Positions 26,354-37,114 of a DNA stretch of 64,000 nucleotides are shown here, piece by piece. Below the pieces are notes generated by a model. The model saw only the letters and a list, made by a program, of their open reading frames with translations. It ran no database searches and had not been told where the DNA came from. The DNA is taken from assembly GCF_009755885.1 (NCBI RefSeq), contig NZ_VYIX01000001.1, forward strand, positions 1,134,586 through 1,198,585. The letters run 5' to 3'. Each line of letters begins with the position of its first letter. The first letter of the stretch is position 1. Source of the stretch: Brachyspira sp. SAP_772 (lineage in GTDB: Bacteria; Spirochaetota; Brachyspiria; Brachyspirales; Brachyspiraceae). A program made the translations under genes and the position numbers.

Positions 26354-27397
26354 ATGAAAGCTTTATTTTATATTGGAGATAAAAAAATAGAATTAAAAGA
26401 AATAGAAAATCCAAAGATTATAGACGGCAAAGACGCTATAGTGAAGGTGCAATTATCGAGCATATGCACAAGCGATTTTCATATAATAAATGGGCAAGTA
26501 CCGAGGGCAAACAAAAATATAGTGCTTGGGCATGAATTTGTGGGTGAAGTAGTAGAAGTTGGAAGCGAAGTAAAAAAATTAAAAAAAGGAGACAGAGTAT
26601 CTGCCAACTGCATAACTTTTTGCGGAGAATGTTTTTATTGCAAAAATGGCTTTATAAACAACTGCGAAAAAGGAGGCTGGGATATAGGATGCCGTATTAA
26701 TGGCTGTCAGGCTGAATATGTGAGAGTACCTTTTGCCGATATGTCATTAAATATACTTCCAGAAAATGTTACATACAAAAATGCATTATTTGTAGGGGAT
26801 ATTTTAGCAAGCGGATATTTTGGTGCTGAGCTTTGTGAGATAGATAATAATGATACTGTTTCTGTGATAGGGGCTGGGCCTGTGGGGCTTTGTGCAATGA
26901 TGAGTGCGAGAGTTTTAGGAGCAAAAAAGATTATAGCTATAGACATAAATGAAGATAGATTAAACATAGCAAAAGAAAACAAATTAGCTGACTTTTTTAT
27001 TAATCCTAATAAAACTAATAATATAGAAGAATATATAAAAGATATAAATGCTGGAAAACTTTCTGACGGCACAATAGAGGCAGCAGGAGGAGAAAATACA
27101 TTCGATTTGGCTTGGAGAATTGCAAGGCCTAATTCTGTTGTGGCATTGGTTGCAATGTATGAAAAGCCTCAGATACTTCCGTTAAATATAATGTATGGAA
27201 AAAACTTAATATTCAAAACAGGCGGTGTTGATGCTGTTCACAGTGATGATATCTTAAAACTAATATCTCAAGGCAAGTTAAATACAGATTTTCTAATCAC
27301 CCATACTATAAAACTAGATAACATATTAAGAGGCTATGAAATATTTGATAAAAAAGAGGATAATTGCATAAAAATTGCAGTTACACCAATACAATAA
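26354..27397 (+). CDS. Zinc-dependent alcohol dehydrogenase (MDR family)
   Basis: This medium-chain dehydrogenase oxidises an alcohol or polyol with NAD(P). The catalytic zinc ligand Cys is in SSICTSDFH, and GHEFVGEVVEVG carries the His-Glu pair. The structural zinc is bound by the four-Cys loop CGECFYCKNGFINNC. The cofactor Rossmann motif is VIGAGPVGL, followed by KIIAIDINEDRL, whose Asp at the end of strand two favours NAD. Length (347 aa) and layout are like threonine or sorbitol dehydrogenases. The substrate cannot be assigned. It is a single gene flanked by repeats on its left. Confidence 0.9.
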   Translation: MKALFYIGDKKIELKEIENPKIIDGKDAIVKVQLSSICTSDFHIINGQVPRANKNIVLGHEFVGEVVEVGSEVKKLKKGDRVSANCITFCGECFYCKNGFINNCEKGGWDIGCRINGCQAEYVRVPFADMSLNILPENVTYKNALFVGDILASGYFGAELCEIDNNDTVSVIGAGPVGLCAMMSARVLGAKKIIAIDINEDRLNIAKENKLADFFINPNKTNNIEEYIKDINAGKLSDGTIEAAGGENTFDLAWRIARPNSVVALVAMYEKPQILPLNIMYGKNLIFKTGGVDAVHSDDILKLISQGKLNTDFLITHTIKLDNILRGYEIFDKKEDNCIKIAVTPIQ

Positions 27398-27433
27398 ACG
27401 TCTAAACAATTAGAATAGCCTAACATTTTCTAA

Positions 27434-27462
27434 TTGTAATAATATTAAAATAGGTGTATAAT
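27434..27462 (+). promoter_or_regulatory. gyrB promoter
   Basis: TTGTAA (27434-27439), a 17-bp spacer and a perfect TATAAT (27457-27462) lie 44 bp before the gyrB ATG, which also has an AGAGGA ribosome binding site. Confidence 0.65.
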
Positions 27463-27491
27463 ATATCAATTAAAATTTAATTAAGTATTGA

Positions 27492-29420
<1,929 letters not shown>

Positions 29421-29465
29421 TTTTTACTATATAGATAAATAACTATATTTTGTAATTTCTTATTT

Positions 29466-29645
29466 TATTAAACTTTTATGCAGTGTTACGCAGCTAAAAG
29501 AAGTTTCTTATACTTTGGTGTGTACTTTGTTAAGAGTTTTTATACTTTGGATACATTTTGCAAAAGTGCAGATATTTAGCTTTATATATTTGTAAGATAT
29601 GTAAAAAATGCACTCTTTTACAAAGCATATTCAAAGTATATAGAT
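29466..29645. repeat. Degenerate intergenic repeat, copy C
   Basis: AAACTTTT near 29474 and AAAAGAAGTTT near 29497 form the family hairpin with altered arm sequence. The AGCTTTATATATTTGTAA-type spacer and a TGCACTCTTTT right half follow. The similarity to other copies is partial. Nothing else is seen in the 29421-29817 gap except the promoter at 29727. Confidence 0.45.
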
Positions 29646-29726
29646 TATTATTATATCAATAAAATAGCTGTAGAAAAGTTGTTGCTAATATATAAAAAGT
29701 TAAAATTTTTTAGCATATAAAGCTGT

Positions 29727-29754
29727 TTGACTTTTCTAACTTTTATTTTATAAT
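29727..29754 (+). promoter_or_regulatory. Promoter of the flavoprotein / PTS IIB pair
   Basis: TTGACT (29727-29732), 16 bp and TATAAT (29749-29754) lie about 64 bp before the ATG, with AAGGAGG-like sequence just before the start codon. Confidence 0.65.
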
Positions 29755-29817
29755 ATTTCATATTAATAATTGATTTTTCATGTTAAAGATATATATTTTA
29801 TTTAAGGAGGTAAAATT

Positions 29818-30780
29818 ATGGATAATATATATGATTTAATTATAGTAGGAGGCGGCCCGGGTGGAATTGCTGCTGCTGTTGAGGCTGCTATACTTCAAAT
29901 GCAAAAAGTGCTTCTTATAGAAAAAGGTGATAATCACTCTACTACTATTAGAAAATTTTATAAAGATGATAAAAGAGTAGACAAAGATTATAAAGGCGAA
30001 GCTTTAGATTTGAAAGGCAACATAAAATTTGAAACAGCAACTAAAGGCGATGTATTAGATTTATTTAGCGAATGTTTGTTTGGAAACTACATTGAAGCTA
30101 TGTTTAATACTGAAGTTGAATCTATTAAAAAGAATGGTGAATATTTAGAAGTTACTACTGTTGATAATAAGAGTTATACTGCTAAATATGTTGTAGCTTC
30201 TATTGGTAAAATGGGAAGACCTAATAGACCTGATTATAATATACCTGCTAGTTTGAATGCTGTTGTAAACTTTAATATTTACAAATGTAAAGAAAATGAG
30301 AAAGTATTAGTAGTTGGAGGCGGAAACTCTGCTGTTGAGTATGCTTATCTTTTAGGTAAGGATAATGATGTTACAATTAATTATAGAAAAGCTGAGTTTA
30401 CAAGACCTAATGAAAAGAACTTAGAAACTATTAAAGAAGATATTGCTAGTGGAAAAGTAAAACCAAGATTAGGTGTTGATATAAAATCTATAGAAGACAG
30501 CAACGGAAAAGTATTAGTACATTATGCTGATGGTGTTGATGATACTTATGACAGAGTGATATATGCTTTAGGAGGAGTTGCTCCAATAGATTTCTTAAAG
30601 AGATGTGATATAGAGTTAGATGAAAGCGGGGTGCCTATAGTTAATGAAATACATGAAAGTTCTGTTAAAAACTTATTTATAGCTGGAGATATATTATATA
30701 AATCTGGAGGTTCTATTGCTAAGGCTTTGAATGCTGGATTTGATATAGTTAAGCATATAGATACGTTAATGAAAAAATAA
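29818..30780 (+). CDS. FAD-dependent NAD(P) oxidoreductase, thioredoxin-reductase-like without CxxC
   Basis: This two-dinucleotide-fold flavoprotein of 320 aa has the FAD-binding IIVGGGPGGIAAAVEA at the N-terminus, NAD(P)-binding VLVVGGGNSAVEYAYLLG mid-protein, and the closing NLFIAGDILYKSGGSIAKAL that contacts the flavin. The layout is that of thioredoxin reductase, but the redox-active CxxC between the two folds is absent. It therefore resembles the YpdA / TrxR2 / ferredoxin-NADP reductase-like group and cannot work as a classical thioredoxin reductase. A strong ribosome site precedes the ATG. A PTS IIB gene follows after 26 nt. Confidence 0.82.
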   Translation: MDNIYDLIIVGGGPGGIAAAVEAAILQMQKVLLIEKGDNHSTTIRKFYKDDKRVDKDYKGEALDLKGNIKFETATKGDVLDLFSECLFGNYIEAMFNTEVESIKKNGEYLEVTTVDNKSYTAKYVVASIGKMGRPNRPDYNIPASLNAVVNFNIYKCKENEKVLVVGGGNSAVEYAYLLGKDNDVTINYRKAEFTRPNEKNLETIKEDIASGKVKPRLGVDIKSIEDSNGKVLVHYADGVDDTYDRVIYALGGVAPIDFLKRCDIELDESGVPIVNEIHESSVKNLFIAGDILYKSGGSIAKALNAGFDIVKHIDTLMKK

Positions 30781-30806
30781 TTTTGTTAGTAGGAGTATAA
30801 ATTAAA

Positions 30807-31109
30807 ATGTTAAAAGTACTTGCAGTTTGTGCTAATGGTTCTGGAACTAGTTTAATGATGGTAGAAAAAATTAAAAAAGTTTTAGAAAGTTTTAACATAA
30901 AATATGCTCAAATAGAACATTCTGATTTACAGAACAATAAAATAGATGAATATAATTTAATATTTTGCCCTTTTGCTTTTTTAGAAAGAGTAAAAGAAGC
31001 TGTAAAAGGTGATGCTAAAATTATAGGCATTAAAAACATATTATCTGAAGAAGAGTTTAAAAAACAAATTATAGATTCAGGTAATTTAGAAGAATTAAAA
31101 AAATTATAA
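30807..31109 (+). CDS. Orphan PTS IIB component (lactose/ascorbate-type fold)
   Basis: This 100-aa protein of the PTS IIB superfamily accepts phosphate on a Cys in the N-terminal loop, here VCANGSGTSLMM (Cys8). The pattern C-x-x-G-x-G-T-S after a hydrophobic strand is that of SgaB/UlaB-like IIB domains. The rest alternates strands and helices as expected. No IIA or IIC gene is nearby, so it may serve a IIC elsewhere or have a regulatory task. It is probably co-transcribed with the flavoprotein gene and is closed by a hairpin terminator at 31127. Confidence 0.78.
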   Translation: MLKVLAVCANGSGTSLMMVEKIKKVLESFNIKYAQIEHSDLQNNKIDEYNLIFCPFAFLERVKEAVKGDAKIIGIKNILSEEEFKKQIIDSGNLEELKKL

Positions 31110-31126
31110 TAATTTTTTTAAATAAT

Positions 31127-31164
31127 AAAAAGCGAAAGGTTAATTAAATCCCTTCGCTTTTTTT
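31127..31164. terminator. Intrinsic terminator after the PTS IIB gene
   Basis: AAAAAGCGAA (31127-31136) pairs with TTCGCTTTTT (31153-31162), followed by T-rich sequence. The complementary strand also ends in a T-run, so it can work in both directions. Confidence 0.85.
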
Positions 31165-31176
31165 ATTATAATGTTT

Positions 31177-31597
31177 TCAGCTATTAGGATATATCAATTT
31201 GTAATCTTTCTTTTTTCCTGCTTCAACATAATCTTTAGGCACTACTTTCCAATTATTAAGTTTTTCAACACTAATAGCATCATTTTGTTTTTCAAACCAA
31301 TCTATAATATAATATCTCAAATCTTTATCTGTAGACTTTAATACCAAATCCATGTTTTGCAAAGTTTTTAAATCTATTTTAGCACCTTGTGATAAATGTC
31401 CTCCTCCTCCGTTTCCTCTATAAGAGTTAATAGCAACTTTATATTCTTTGTCCAATTCAAAAGCTCTTCCGTCAGTAAAAGATTCTATTGTAACTTTTTC
31501 TCCTCTAGGCTTAGTAACATCAACAATATAATTAATACCTCCAACACTTTCATAATTATAAGTAGGTGTGACTGTGTCATAAGAATTATATTTATAT
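31177..31597 (-). pseudogene. C-terminal remnant of a 5'-nucleotidase / 2',3'-cyclic phosphodiesterase
   Basis: Read leftwards, the open frame encodes only the last third of the 5'-nucleotidase C-terminal domain. It includes GGINYIVDVTKPRGEKVTI, then KEYKVAINSYRGNGGGGHLS, the substrate-specificity loop of UshA/CpdB-like enzymes. The frame is open to a stop near 31598. The whole N-terminal metallophosphatase domain, signal peptide and any good start codon are missing. An internal ATG at 31455 would give 92 aa, but homology continues upstream of it, so a real short gene is unlikely. It is the stump of a deleted gene next to a GT8 gene. Confidence 0.75.
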
Positions 31598-31627
31598 TAC
31601 TTAAATACGAATTTGTTTAAATGTTTG

Positions 31628-31655
31628 TTGCATATTATATAATTATTGATATAAT
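31628..31655 (+). promoter_or_regulatory. Promoter of the GT8 gene
   Basis: TTGCAT (31628-31633), 16 bp and a perfect TATAAT (31650-31655) stand about 100 bp before the ATG at 31752. Confidence 0.55.
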
Positions 31656-31751
31656 ACGTGAATAGTTTTTTTAATATAAATTTTTCAATCGTGTGTAAAA
31701 GATGGTTATATGTTTTTTTGTATTTAAATAAAAATATTATGGAGTTGTATT

Positions 31752-32783
31752 ATGAATATATGTTTAATATCAAATAATAATTATGTTGACTATGTTTCTT
31801 CATTAATCGTATCTATATTAAAAAATTCATCATTAAATGATAAATTTCACTTCCATATTATAGAAATTGATATTACAGATTATAATAAAGATAAGCTAAA
31901 AGAGCTAAAAAATATTAAAGATTTTGAAATATCTTTTTATAGACCTGAAAAATATATTAATAAAGCTAAAGAATTAAGTAATAGAGAACATAATAAATAT
32001 TGGCATTATACTATATTTATTAAATTATTTATACCTCTTATATTAAAAGATTTGGATAATGTATTGTTTTTAGATTCTGATCAAATAGTTTTATCAAGTC
32101 TATCTAAATTTTATGAGTATAACATTTCTAATAGTTATCTTTTGGTTGTTAGGTTATTTGGACATAATATATCATGGATTGGAAATAATATTGAAAGCAT
32201 TATGAATAAGTTTGGAGCTAATAAAAATGATTATATTAATGGTGGAATATTATTGTTTAATATAAAACATTTATATAATAATATTAAATATGATGAGTTA
32301 TCAAAAAATATAGATGATGCTATAGATTATTTTGAAAAGATAGGAATTGGCTGGACAGAAGAATTAGTTTTTTTATATCTTTTTACAAAAAAAATATCAT
32401 ATATAGATTGTAATGTTGTATATGGTACAGATATAAACAACAATTCACCCAAATTAAGCAAATCTATAGAATTATTAGAAAGCAATAATAAAGATGAAAT
32501 TAATATAATACATTTTAGTGCAAAAAATATTAAACCATTGTCTAATTATAAAAATATAGATATATATTATAATATATTTTGGGAATATTTTATTTTAACT
32601 CCATTTTTTAAAGAAAATACAATAAAATATATAAATATTTATAGTAATAATATATCAAAATATAACATAATAAAATTAAAATCAAATTTTATAAAAATTA
32701 TTGATAAAATAGTATGGTATATACCCATTAAAAAAATCAGAAATTCTATTAGAGATAGTCTTACAAAAAAAATATTTGAATAA
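31752..32783 (+). CDS. Family 8-type glycosyltransferase
   Basis: This is a complete GT-A glycosyltransferase of 343 aa. The N-terminal ICLISNNNYVDYVSSLIVSI is typical of GT8 enzymes that act on lipopolysaccharide cores. The DxD is in VLFLDSDQIVL (Asp108, Asp110), and INGGILLFNIKHL is the second conserved block. A late HFSAKNIKPL corresponds to the HxxGxxKPW metal-binding motif in weakened form. The C-terminal tail (IDKIVWYIPIKKIRNSIRDS) is shared with the partial GT8 protein at the window start and is basic-amphipathic. Very low G+C and Asn/Ile richness, even for this genome, suggest a variable surface-glycan gene. GGAG at 31741 sets the start. Confidence 0.87.
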   Translation: MNICLISNNNYVDYVSSLIVSILKNSSLNDKFHFHIIEIDITDYNKDKLKELKNIKDFEISFYRPEKYINKAKELSNREHNKYWHYTIFIKLFIPLILKDLDNVLFLDSDQIVLSSLSKFYEYNISNSYLLVVRLFGHNISWIGNNIESIMNKFGANKNDYINGGILLFNIKHLYNNIKYDELSKNIDDAIDYFEKIGIGWTEELVFLYLFTKKISYIDCNVVYGTDINNNSPKLSKSIELLESNNKDEINIIHFSAKNIKPLSNYKNIDIYYNIFWEYFILTPFFKENTIKYINIYSNNISKYNIIKLKSNFIKIIDKIVWYIPIKKIRNSIRDSLTKKIFE

Positions 32784-32788
32784 ACTAA

Positions 32789-33724
32789 TTATTTTGTAAA
32801 ACCTTTGGTGTCGTCATAAAATTCTATATATTTTTTTACGCCTTTTGCTGTAGCTTTTACCATTTTTAGTCTTGTCTCTTTGTTTTTTAAGAACTTAGCA
32901 TCATCTGGATTAGTTATAAATCCAACCTCTATAAGTGTAGAAGGCATTATCGCACCTTTTAAAACATAAAATAATGCATTTTGTACAGGTTTATTTCTTT
33001 TTGATACACCAGATACTTTATAAACTTCATCTGTAATAGACTCTGCCAATATTCTGCTTTCTTTTTGATACTGCTCTATAAGCATATAATTATGTGTAAC
33101 TTGTGATGAATAGTCTTCGTATTTTGCTGAATCTATTTTATCAAACTTTACCAATGCATCATTTTCAAACATAGACACTGCCCTAGCATATTCGCTTGAT
33201 TCCTGAGCACTTACAAAATATGCCTCAAAACCCTTAGCACTAGAACTTAATGAAGCATTGGCATGAACACTTATTAATAATGCATTATTTGCTTTTTCTG
33301 TGTTTATTTTTGCTGCAGTATTTGCTATTTCAAAACGCTCTGCAAGAGTTGGATATGTGTCATTTGTTCTCGTTAATACTATTTTTACATTTGGCAGTAT
33401 ATTTTCTAATTCTTTTTTAAGCTCTAAAGAAAATGACAAAACTATATCTTTTTCATATATCTTTCCAACACCAATAGAACCGGGATCTCTTCCGCCATGT
33501 CCGGGGTCTATTATTATTGTTGTTATGCCTTTAGAATCAAATTTATTTTTTGCTGGGTTAAAAGCTTTTTTTAATTCTTCTGCTGTAATATTTAAATTGT
33601 TTAATTTTATCTTATCATTATTCTCTGGATATAATAAAAAGTAAGTATTAAATAGAGCTAATACCAAAAATAATATTATTCTTCTTTTATTTCCTCTGAA
33701 TAACCACAATCTTCCTTGATACAA
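32789..33724 (-). CDS. N-acetylmuramoyl-L-alanine amidase (Amidase_3)
   Basis: This zinc amidase cleaves the lactyl-Ala bond of peptidoglycan. Motifs are IIIDPGHGGRDPGSIG (zinc His), a Glu in YEKDIVLS, SVHANASLS (zinc His) and STLIEVGFITNPDDAKFL (catalytic Glu). A hydrophobic N-terminal segment (about residues 15-32) sends or anchors it to the periplasm. The start is uncertain. The longest frame begins at a TTG at 33724 inside topA, overlapping it by 49 nt, and I see no ATG with a good ribosome site before the membrane segment. It is the last gene of the TPR-dprA-topA-amidase operon. Confidence 0.88.
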   Translation of the reverse strand: MYQGRLWLFRGNKRRIILFLVLALFNTYFLLYPENNDKIKLNNLNITAEELKKAFNPAKNKFDSKGITTIIIDPGHGGRDPGSIGVGKIYEKDIVLSFSLELKKELENILPNVKIVLTRTNDTYPTLAERFEIANTAAKINTEKANNALLISVHANASLSSSAKGFEAYFVSAQESSEYARAVSMFENDALVKFDKIDSAKYEDYSSQVTHNYMLIEQYQKESRILAESITDEVYKVSGVSKRNKPVQNALFYVLKGAIMPSTLIEVGFITNPDDAKFLKNKETRLKMVKATAKGVKKYIEFYDDTKGFTK

Positions 33725-35781
33725 ACCTTAAACAATCCTTTGTTTTTAATATTCTTCTCTACCATAAGCCCATTACATTTAGGACAAGGCTCAAGCAAAG
33801 GTTTATCCCAACTTACAAAATCGCATTTAGGATAATTGGAACAACCATAAAACTCTCTTCCTCTCTTAGAACGCTTTAATGTAATATCTCCTCCACATTT
33901 AGGACAAACACCAAAAGATATACCTTTAGTGTTCTTACATTCAGGAAAACCAGAACAAGCAATAAAATATCCGTATCTTCCTAAGCGTTTAATCATCTTC
34001 TTGCCGCATTTCTCACATACAAAATCAGTCTCTTCATTGAAGAAATCTTTCATATTGTGAATATTTTCTGTGGCAGTTTTGAGCGTATCCAAAAAATGAG
34101 GATAGAACTCTTTTAATATATTATTCCATTCAACATTATCGTCTTCTATTTTATCAAGTTTACTTTCCATGTCGGCAGTAAAGTGAATATTTACAAGTTC
34201 TGGGAAATTTTCGCTTATAAGTTCATTAACAAGCTTTCCAAGCTCTGTTGGTACAAGCTGTTTGCCTTTTCTCTGTACATAATGCCTTGATATAATTGTT
34301 TTAATTGTTGGAGCATAAGTAGAAGGTCTGCCTATACCTGATTCTTCAAGTATTTTTACAAGTGAAGCATCTGTATATCTTGGAGGAGGTGTTGTAAAAT
34401 GCTGCTGAGGATTATGCTCTACAAAATCGCATACTTCACCATTAGATAAACTAGGCATTTTTGAAGCCTTTTCTTTATCCTCTTTGTCTATAGTAAGCAC
34501 TTTCATAAATCCGTCAAACTCTATTTTTGATGAAGAAACAGCAAACTCACAATCACCCGCAACAATTACTGCTCTTGTATTTTTCATTTTTGCAGGAAGC
34601 ATCTGTGAAGAAACAAATCTCTCCCATATAAGTTTATAAAGTTTATATTGATCTGTTTTTAAATATTCTTTAACGCTCTCTGGTGTTAAAAATACATTAG
34701 TAGGTCTTATAGCTTCGTGAGCATCTTGTGCATTCTTTTTTACAGAATAATTTGGAGGCTCTGGAGGAAGATAATTGCTTCCATATTCCTTTTGTATAAA
34801 ATCCCTCGCCTGCTCTTGTGCCACTGGAGATATTCTCACGCTATCAGTACGCATATATGTTATAAGCCCTGTAGCCTCTCCTGCTATAGAAACTCCTTCA
34901 TAGAGTGTTTGTGCTATTTGCATTGTCTTTGATGAGTTATAACCTAAAGATGTGCTTGCTGCCTGCTGTAATTTACTTGTAGTGTATGGAGCTGTTGGGT
35001 TTCTTAATCTGTCTTTTATCTCTATGTTTGATACTGTGTAATTTTTATCTTTTAAATGCTCCATTATGGCATCAACATCTTCTTTTGTTTTTAATTCTGG
35101 CTTTTCACCTTTATATTTCTGAAGCTCTGCCAAAAACTCTTTATTTTTATGCTTTAAAAATACTCCAAATGTCCAATATTCTACAGGAACAAATGTTTCA
35201 ATCTCATCTTCTCTGTTGCAAATTATAAGCAAAGCAACATTTTGTACCCTTCCTGCAGAAAGTCCTCTTTTTATCTTCTCCCAAAGTAAAGGACTCAAAT
35301 TATAACCAATAAGTCTGTCTAATACCCTTCTTGCTTTTTGGGCATTTACTTTTGCTATGTCTATATCCCTAGGTTTATCAATGGCTTCTTTAAGTGCATC
35401 TTTTGTAATCTCATGAAAAACTATTCTCTTTATAGGTACAGCAGAGTTAATGCTTCTTATCTTGTTTCCTATGTGCCAAGCTATACTCTCCCCTTCCCTA
35501 TCATCATCAGCTGCAAGTAATACCTCTTCAGATTTCTTTGCCTCTTTTTTAAGCTCATTTAATATCTTGGCTCTTCCCCTTATTGTTATATATTCTGGCT
35601 CAAAACCATTGTCTACATCTATAGCTAGTCTGCTTCTTGGTAAATCTATTAAATGCCCCATTGATGATAATACTACATAATCTGAACCTAAATATCTATT
35701 TATAGTCTTTGCCTTAGCTGGGGACTCAACTATTACTAATTTCTTTTTGGTAGTTTTCTTTTCTTTAGTTTTTGTAGCCAT
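33676..35781 (-). CDS. topA: DNA topoisomerase I
   Basis: This type IA topoisomerase relaxes negative supercoils. The Toprim start KLVIVESPAKAKTINRYLG and acidic AADDDREGESIAWH are intact. GLSAGRVQ lies in domain III and the active-site Tyr is in GLITYMRTDSVRIS. The 701-aa protein ends in three four-Cys zinc ribbons (CEKCGKKM...CSGFPEC, CPKCGGDI...CSNYPKC, CPKCNGLM...CIKEDC), normal for bacterial TopA. It starts 21 nt after dprA and overlaps the downstream amidase frame. Confidence 0.96.
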   Translation of the reverse strand: MATKTKEKKTTKKKLVIVESPAKAKTINRYLGSDYVVLSSMGHLIDLPRSRLAIDVDNGFEPEYITIRGRAKILNELKKEAKKSEEVLLAADDDREGESIAWHIGNKIRSINSAVPIKRIVFHEITKDALKEAIDKPRDIDIAKVNAQKARRVLDRLIGYNLSPLLWEKIKRGLSAGRVQNVALLIICNREDEIETFVPVEYWTFGVFLKHKNKEFLAELQKYKGEKPELKTKEDVDAIMEHLKDKNYTVSNIEIKDRLRNPTAPYTTSKLQQAASTSLGYNSSKTMQIAQTLYEGVSIAGEATGLITYMRTDSVRISPVAQEQARDFIQKEYGSNYLPPEPPNYSVKKNAQDAHEAIRPTNVFLTPESVKEYLKTDQYKLYKLIWERFVSSQMLPAKMKNTRAVIVAGDCEFAVSSSKIEFDGFMKVLTIDKEDKEKASKMPSLSNGEVCDFVEHNPQQHFTTPPPRYTDASLVKILEESGIGRPSTYAPTIKTIISRHYVQRKGKQLVPTELGKLVNELISENFPELVNIHFTADMESKLDKIEDDNVEWNNILKEFYPHFLDTLKTATENIHNMKDFFNEETDFVCEKCGKKMIKRLGRYGYFIACSGFPECKNTKGISFGVCPKCGGDITLKRSKRGREFYGCSNYPKCDFVSWDKPLLEPCPKCNGLMVEKNIKNKGLFKVCIKEDCGYSEEIKEE

Positions 35782-35801
35782 TTTTTTATATCCTTAATTT
35801 T

Positions 35802-37091
35802 TTATTTCTCTATACTATAATATTTTCCAGATAACTGCTTTATAAAACCATTAATCTCTAATTGCATAAGCAAAGATGTTACAACCTGAACTTTCATATT
35901 AGTTTTTTCTATTATATCGTCTATGTGTATTTTTTCAACCTCGCTTATTATATTATAAATAAAAGCTTCATCATCTTCTAAATTAGGTTTTACAACAACA
36001 TCCTTTACTTTACCATTTTGTTTTTTATTTTGTTTCTTGTTTTCTTTCTTCTCTAATTTCTTCTCTTGTTTTGAAACCTTATTATTTTCTTTAACATCAT
36101 TAACCTTATTAACTTTTTTTACTTTTTTAACTTCTCTAGTTTTGTTAATATTGCCGCCTTCAAAATATTTAAGCTTCATCTTAACATAATTTTCATCATT
36201 AGAAAATATATCATCAAAATCTTCTAATATGTCTAATATATTATAGGCTATTTTGGCACCGTCCTTATAAAGTTTATGATTGCCGTAATATTCTTTTAAC
36301 TTTTCATCGTATGGAGCTATATAAACATCTCTGCCTTGATTGAGTGCAAAATCTACAGTTATTAAAGCACCCGATTTACTAGAAGCCTCAACCATAACAA
36401 CAGCATAAGAAAGTCCTGATATTATTCTGTTTCTTCTTGGGAAATTTGTTTTATCCGGCTTTCTTCCTACTTCAAACTCACTTACTATAAGCCCCTTTTC
36501 TATTAACTTATTATAAACCTTTAAATTCTCTGAAGGATAAACATTGTCTATTCCGCAGCCCAAAACCGCTACAGTATTAGCCCCAGAACTTATAGCCCCA
36601 ATATGTGCCTCTTTATCTACTCCCTTAGCCATGCCAGATACTACTGAAATATTTAATGCTGAAAGCTTTGAAGATATATCAAAAGCATATTTACAACTTT
36701 TATCTGTGGGAAACCTTGTGCCTACCACTCCTATAGAATTTCTTCTTAACTTTTTTAAATCCCCTTTATAATAAAGTATATACGGAGGATTGTCTATTTG
36801 CTTTAAGTTAAACGGATAGTCTTTATCAAATAAACTTAATATGCCAATATTATGACTTTTTGATTTTTCTATTATATCGTTTGCTTTGTCTAATATTTCA
36901 TTTTTATTAAAATTGCCTATTTGTGATTTGAACTTCTTTTCTAATAGCAATTTTATATTCTCTTCTTTGTCTTCAAAAATATTTTCTACAGAGTCATAAT
37001 GAGTGATAAGCTCTGATATTCTTTTGTCGCCTACTTTGTCAATCTGATTTAAAGCTATTAGATATATGTTCTTTCTATTATCACTATGCAT
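35802..37091 (-). CDS. dprA: DNA processing protein DprA/Smf
   Basis: DprA loads RecA on incoming single-stranded DNA during transformation and is present even in species not known to be competent. The Rossmann-like core shows IGVVGTRFPTDKSCKYAF, VVSGMAKGVDKEAHIGAI, AVLGCGIDNVYPSEN and FPRRNRIISGLSYAVVMVEA. A Lys-rich low-complexity linker (about residues 320-365) leads to a C-terminal winged-helix domain. I use ATG 37091, which has GGAG eight bases upstream, instead of the TTG two codons earlier. It lies between the TPR lipoprotein and topA with very short gaps. Confidence 0.92.
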   Translation of the reverse strand: MHSDNRKNIYLIALNQIDKVGDKRISELITHYDSVENIFEDKEENIKLLLEKKFKSQIGNFNKNEILDKANDIIEKSKSHNIGILSLFDKDYPFNLKQIDNPPYILYYKGDLKKLRRNSIGVVGTRFPTDKSCKYAFDISSKLSALNISVVSGMAKGVDKEAHIGAISSGANTVAVLGCGIDNVYPSENLKVYNKLIEKGLIVSEFEVGRKPDKTNFPRRNRIISGLSYAVVMVEASSKSGALITVDFALNQGRDVYIAPYDEKLKEYYGNHKLYKDGAKIAYNILDILEDFDDIFSNDENYVKMKLKYFEGGNINKTREVKKVKKVNKVNDVKENNKVSKQEKKLEKKENKKQNKKQNGKVKDVVVKPNLEDDEAFIYNIISEVEKIHIDDIIEKTNMKVQVVTSLLMQLEINGFIKQLSGKYYSIEK

Positions 37092-37114
37092 CAACAATTC
37101 TCCGTAAACCCGCT

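Noticed and set aside
26154-26414. Minus-strand frame of 86 codons upstream of and into the alcohol dehydrogenase gene
   Set aside because: It crosses the GC-rich hairpins, the promoter and the start of a well-supported gene; composition is not protein-like.
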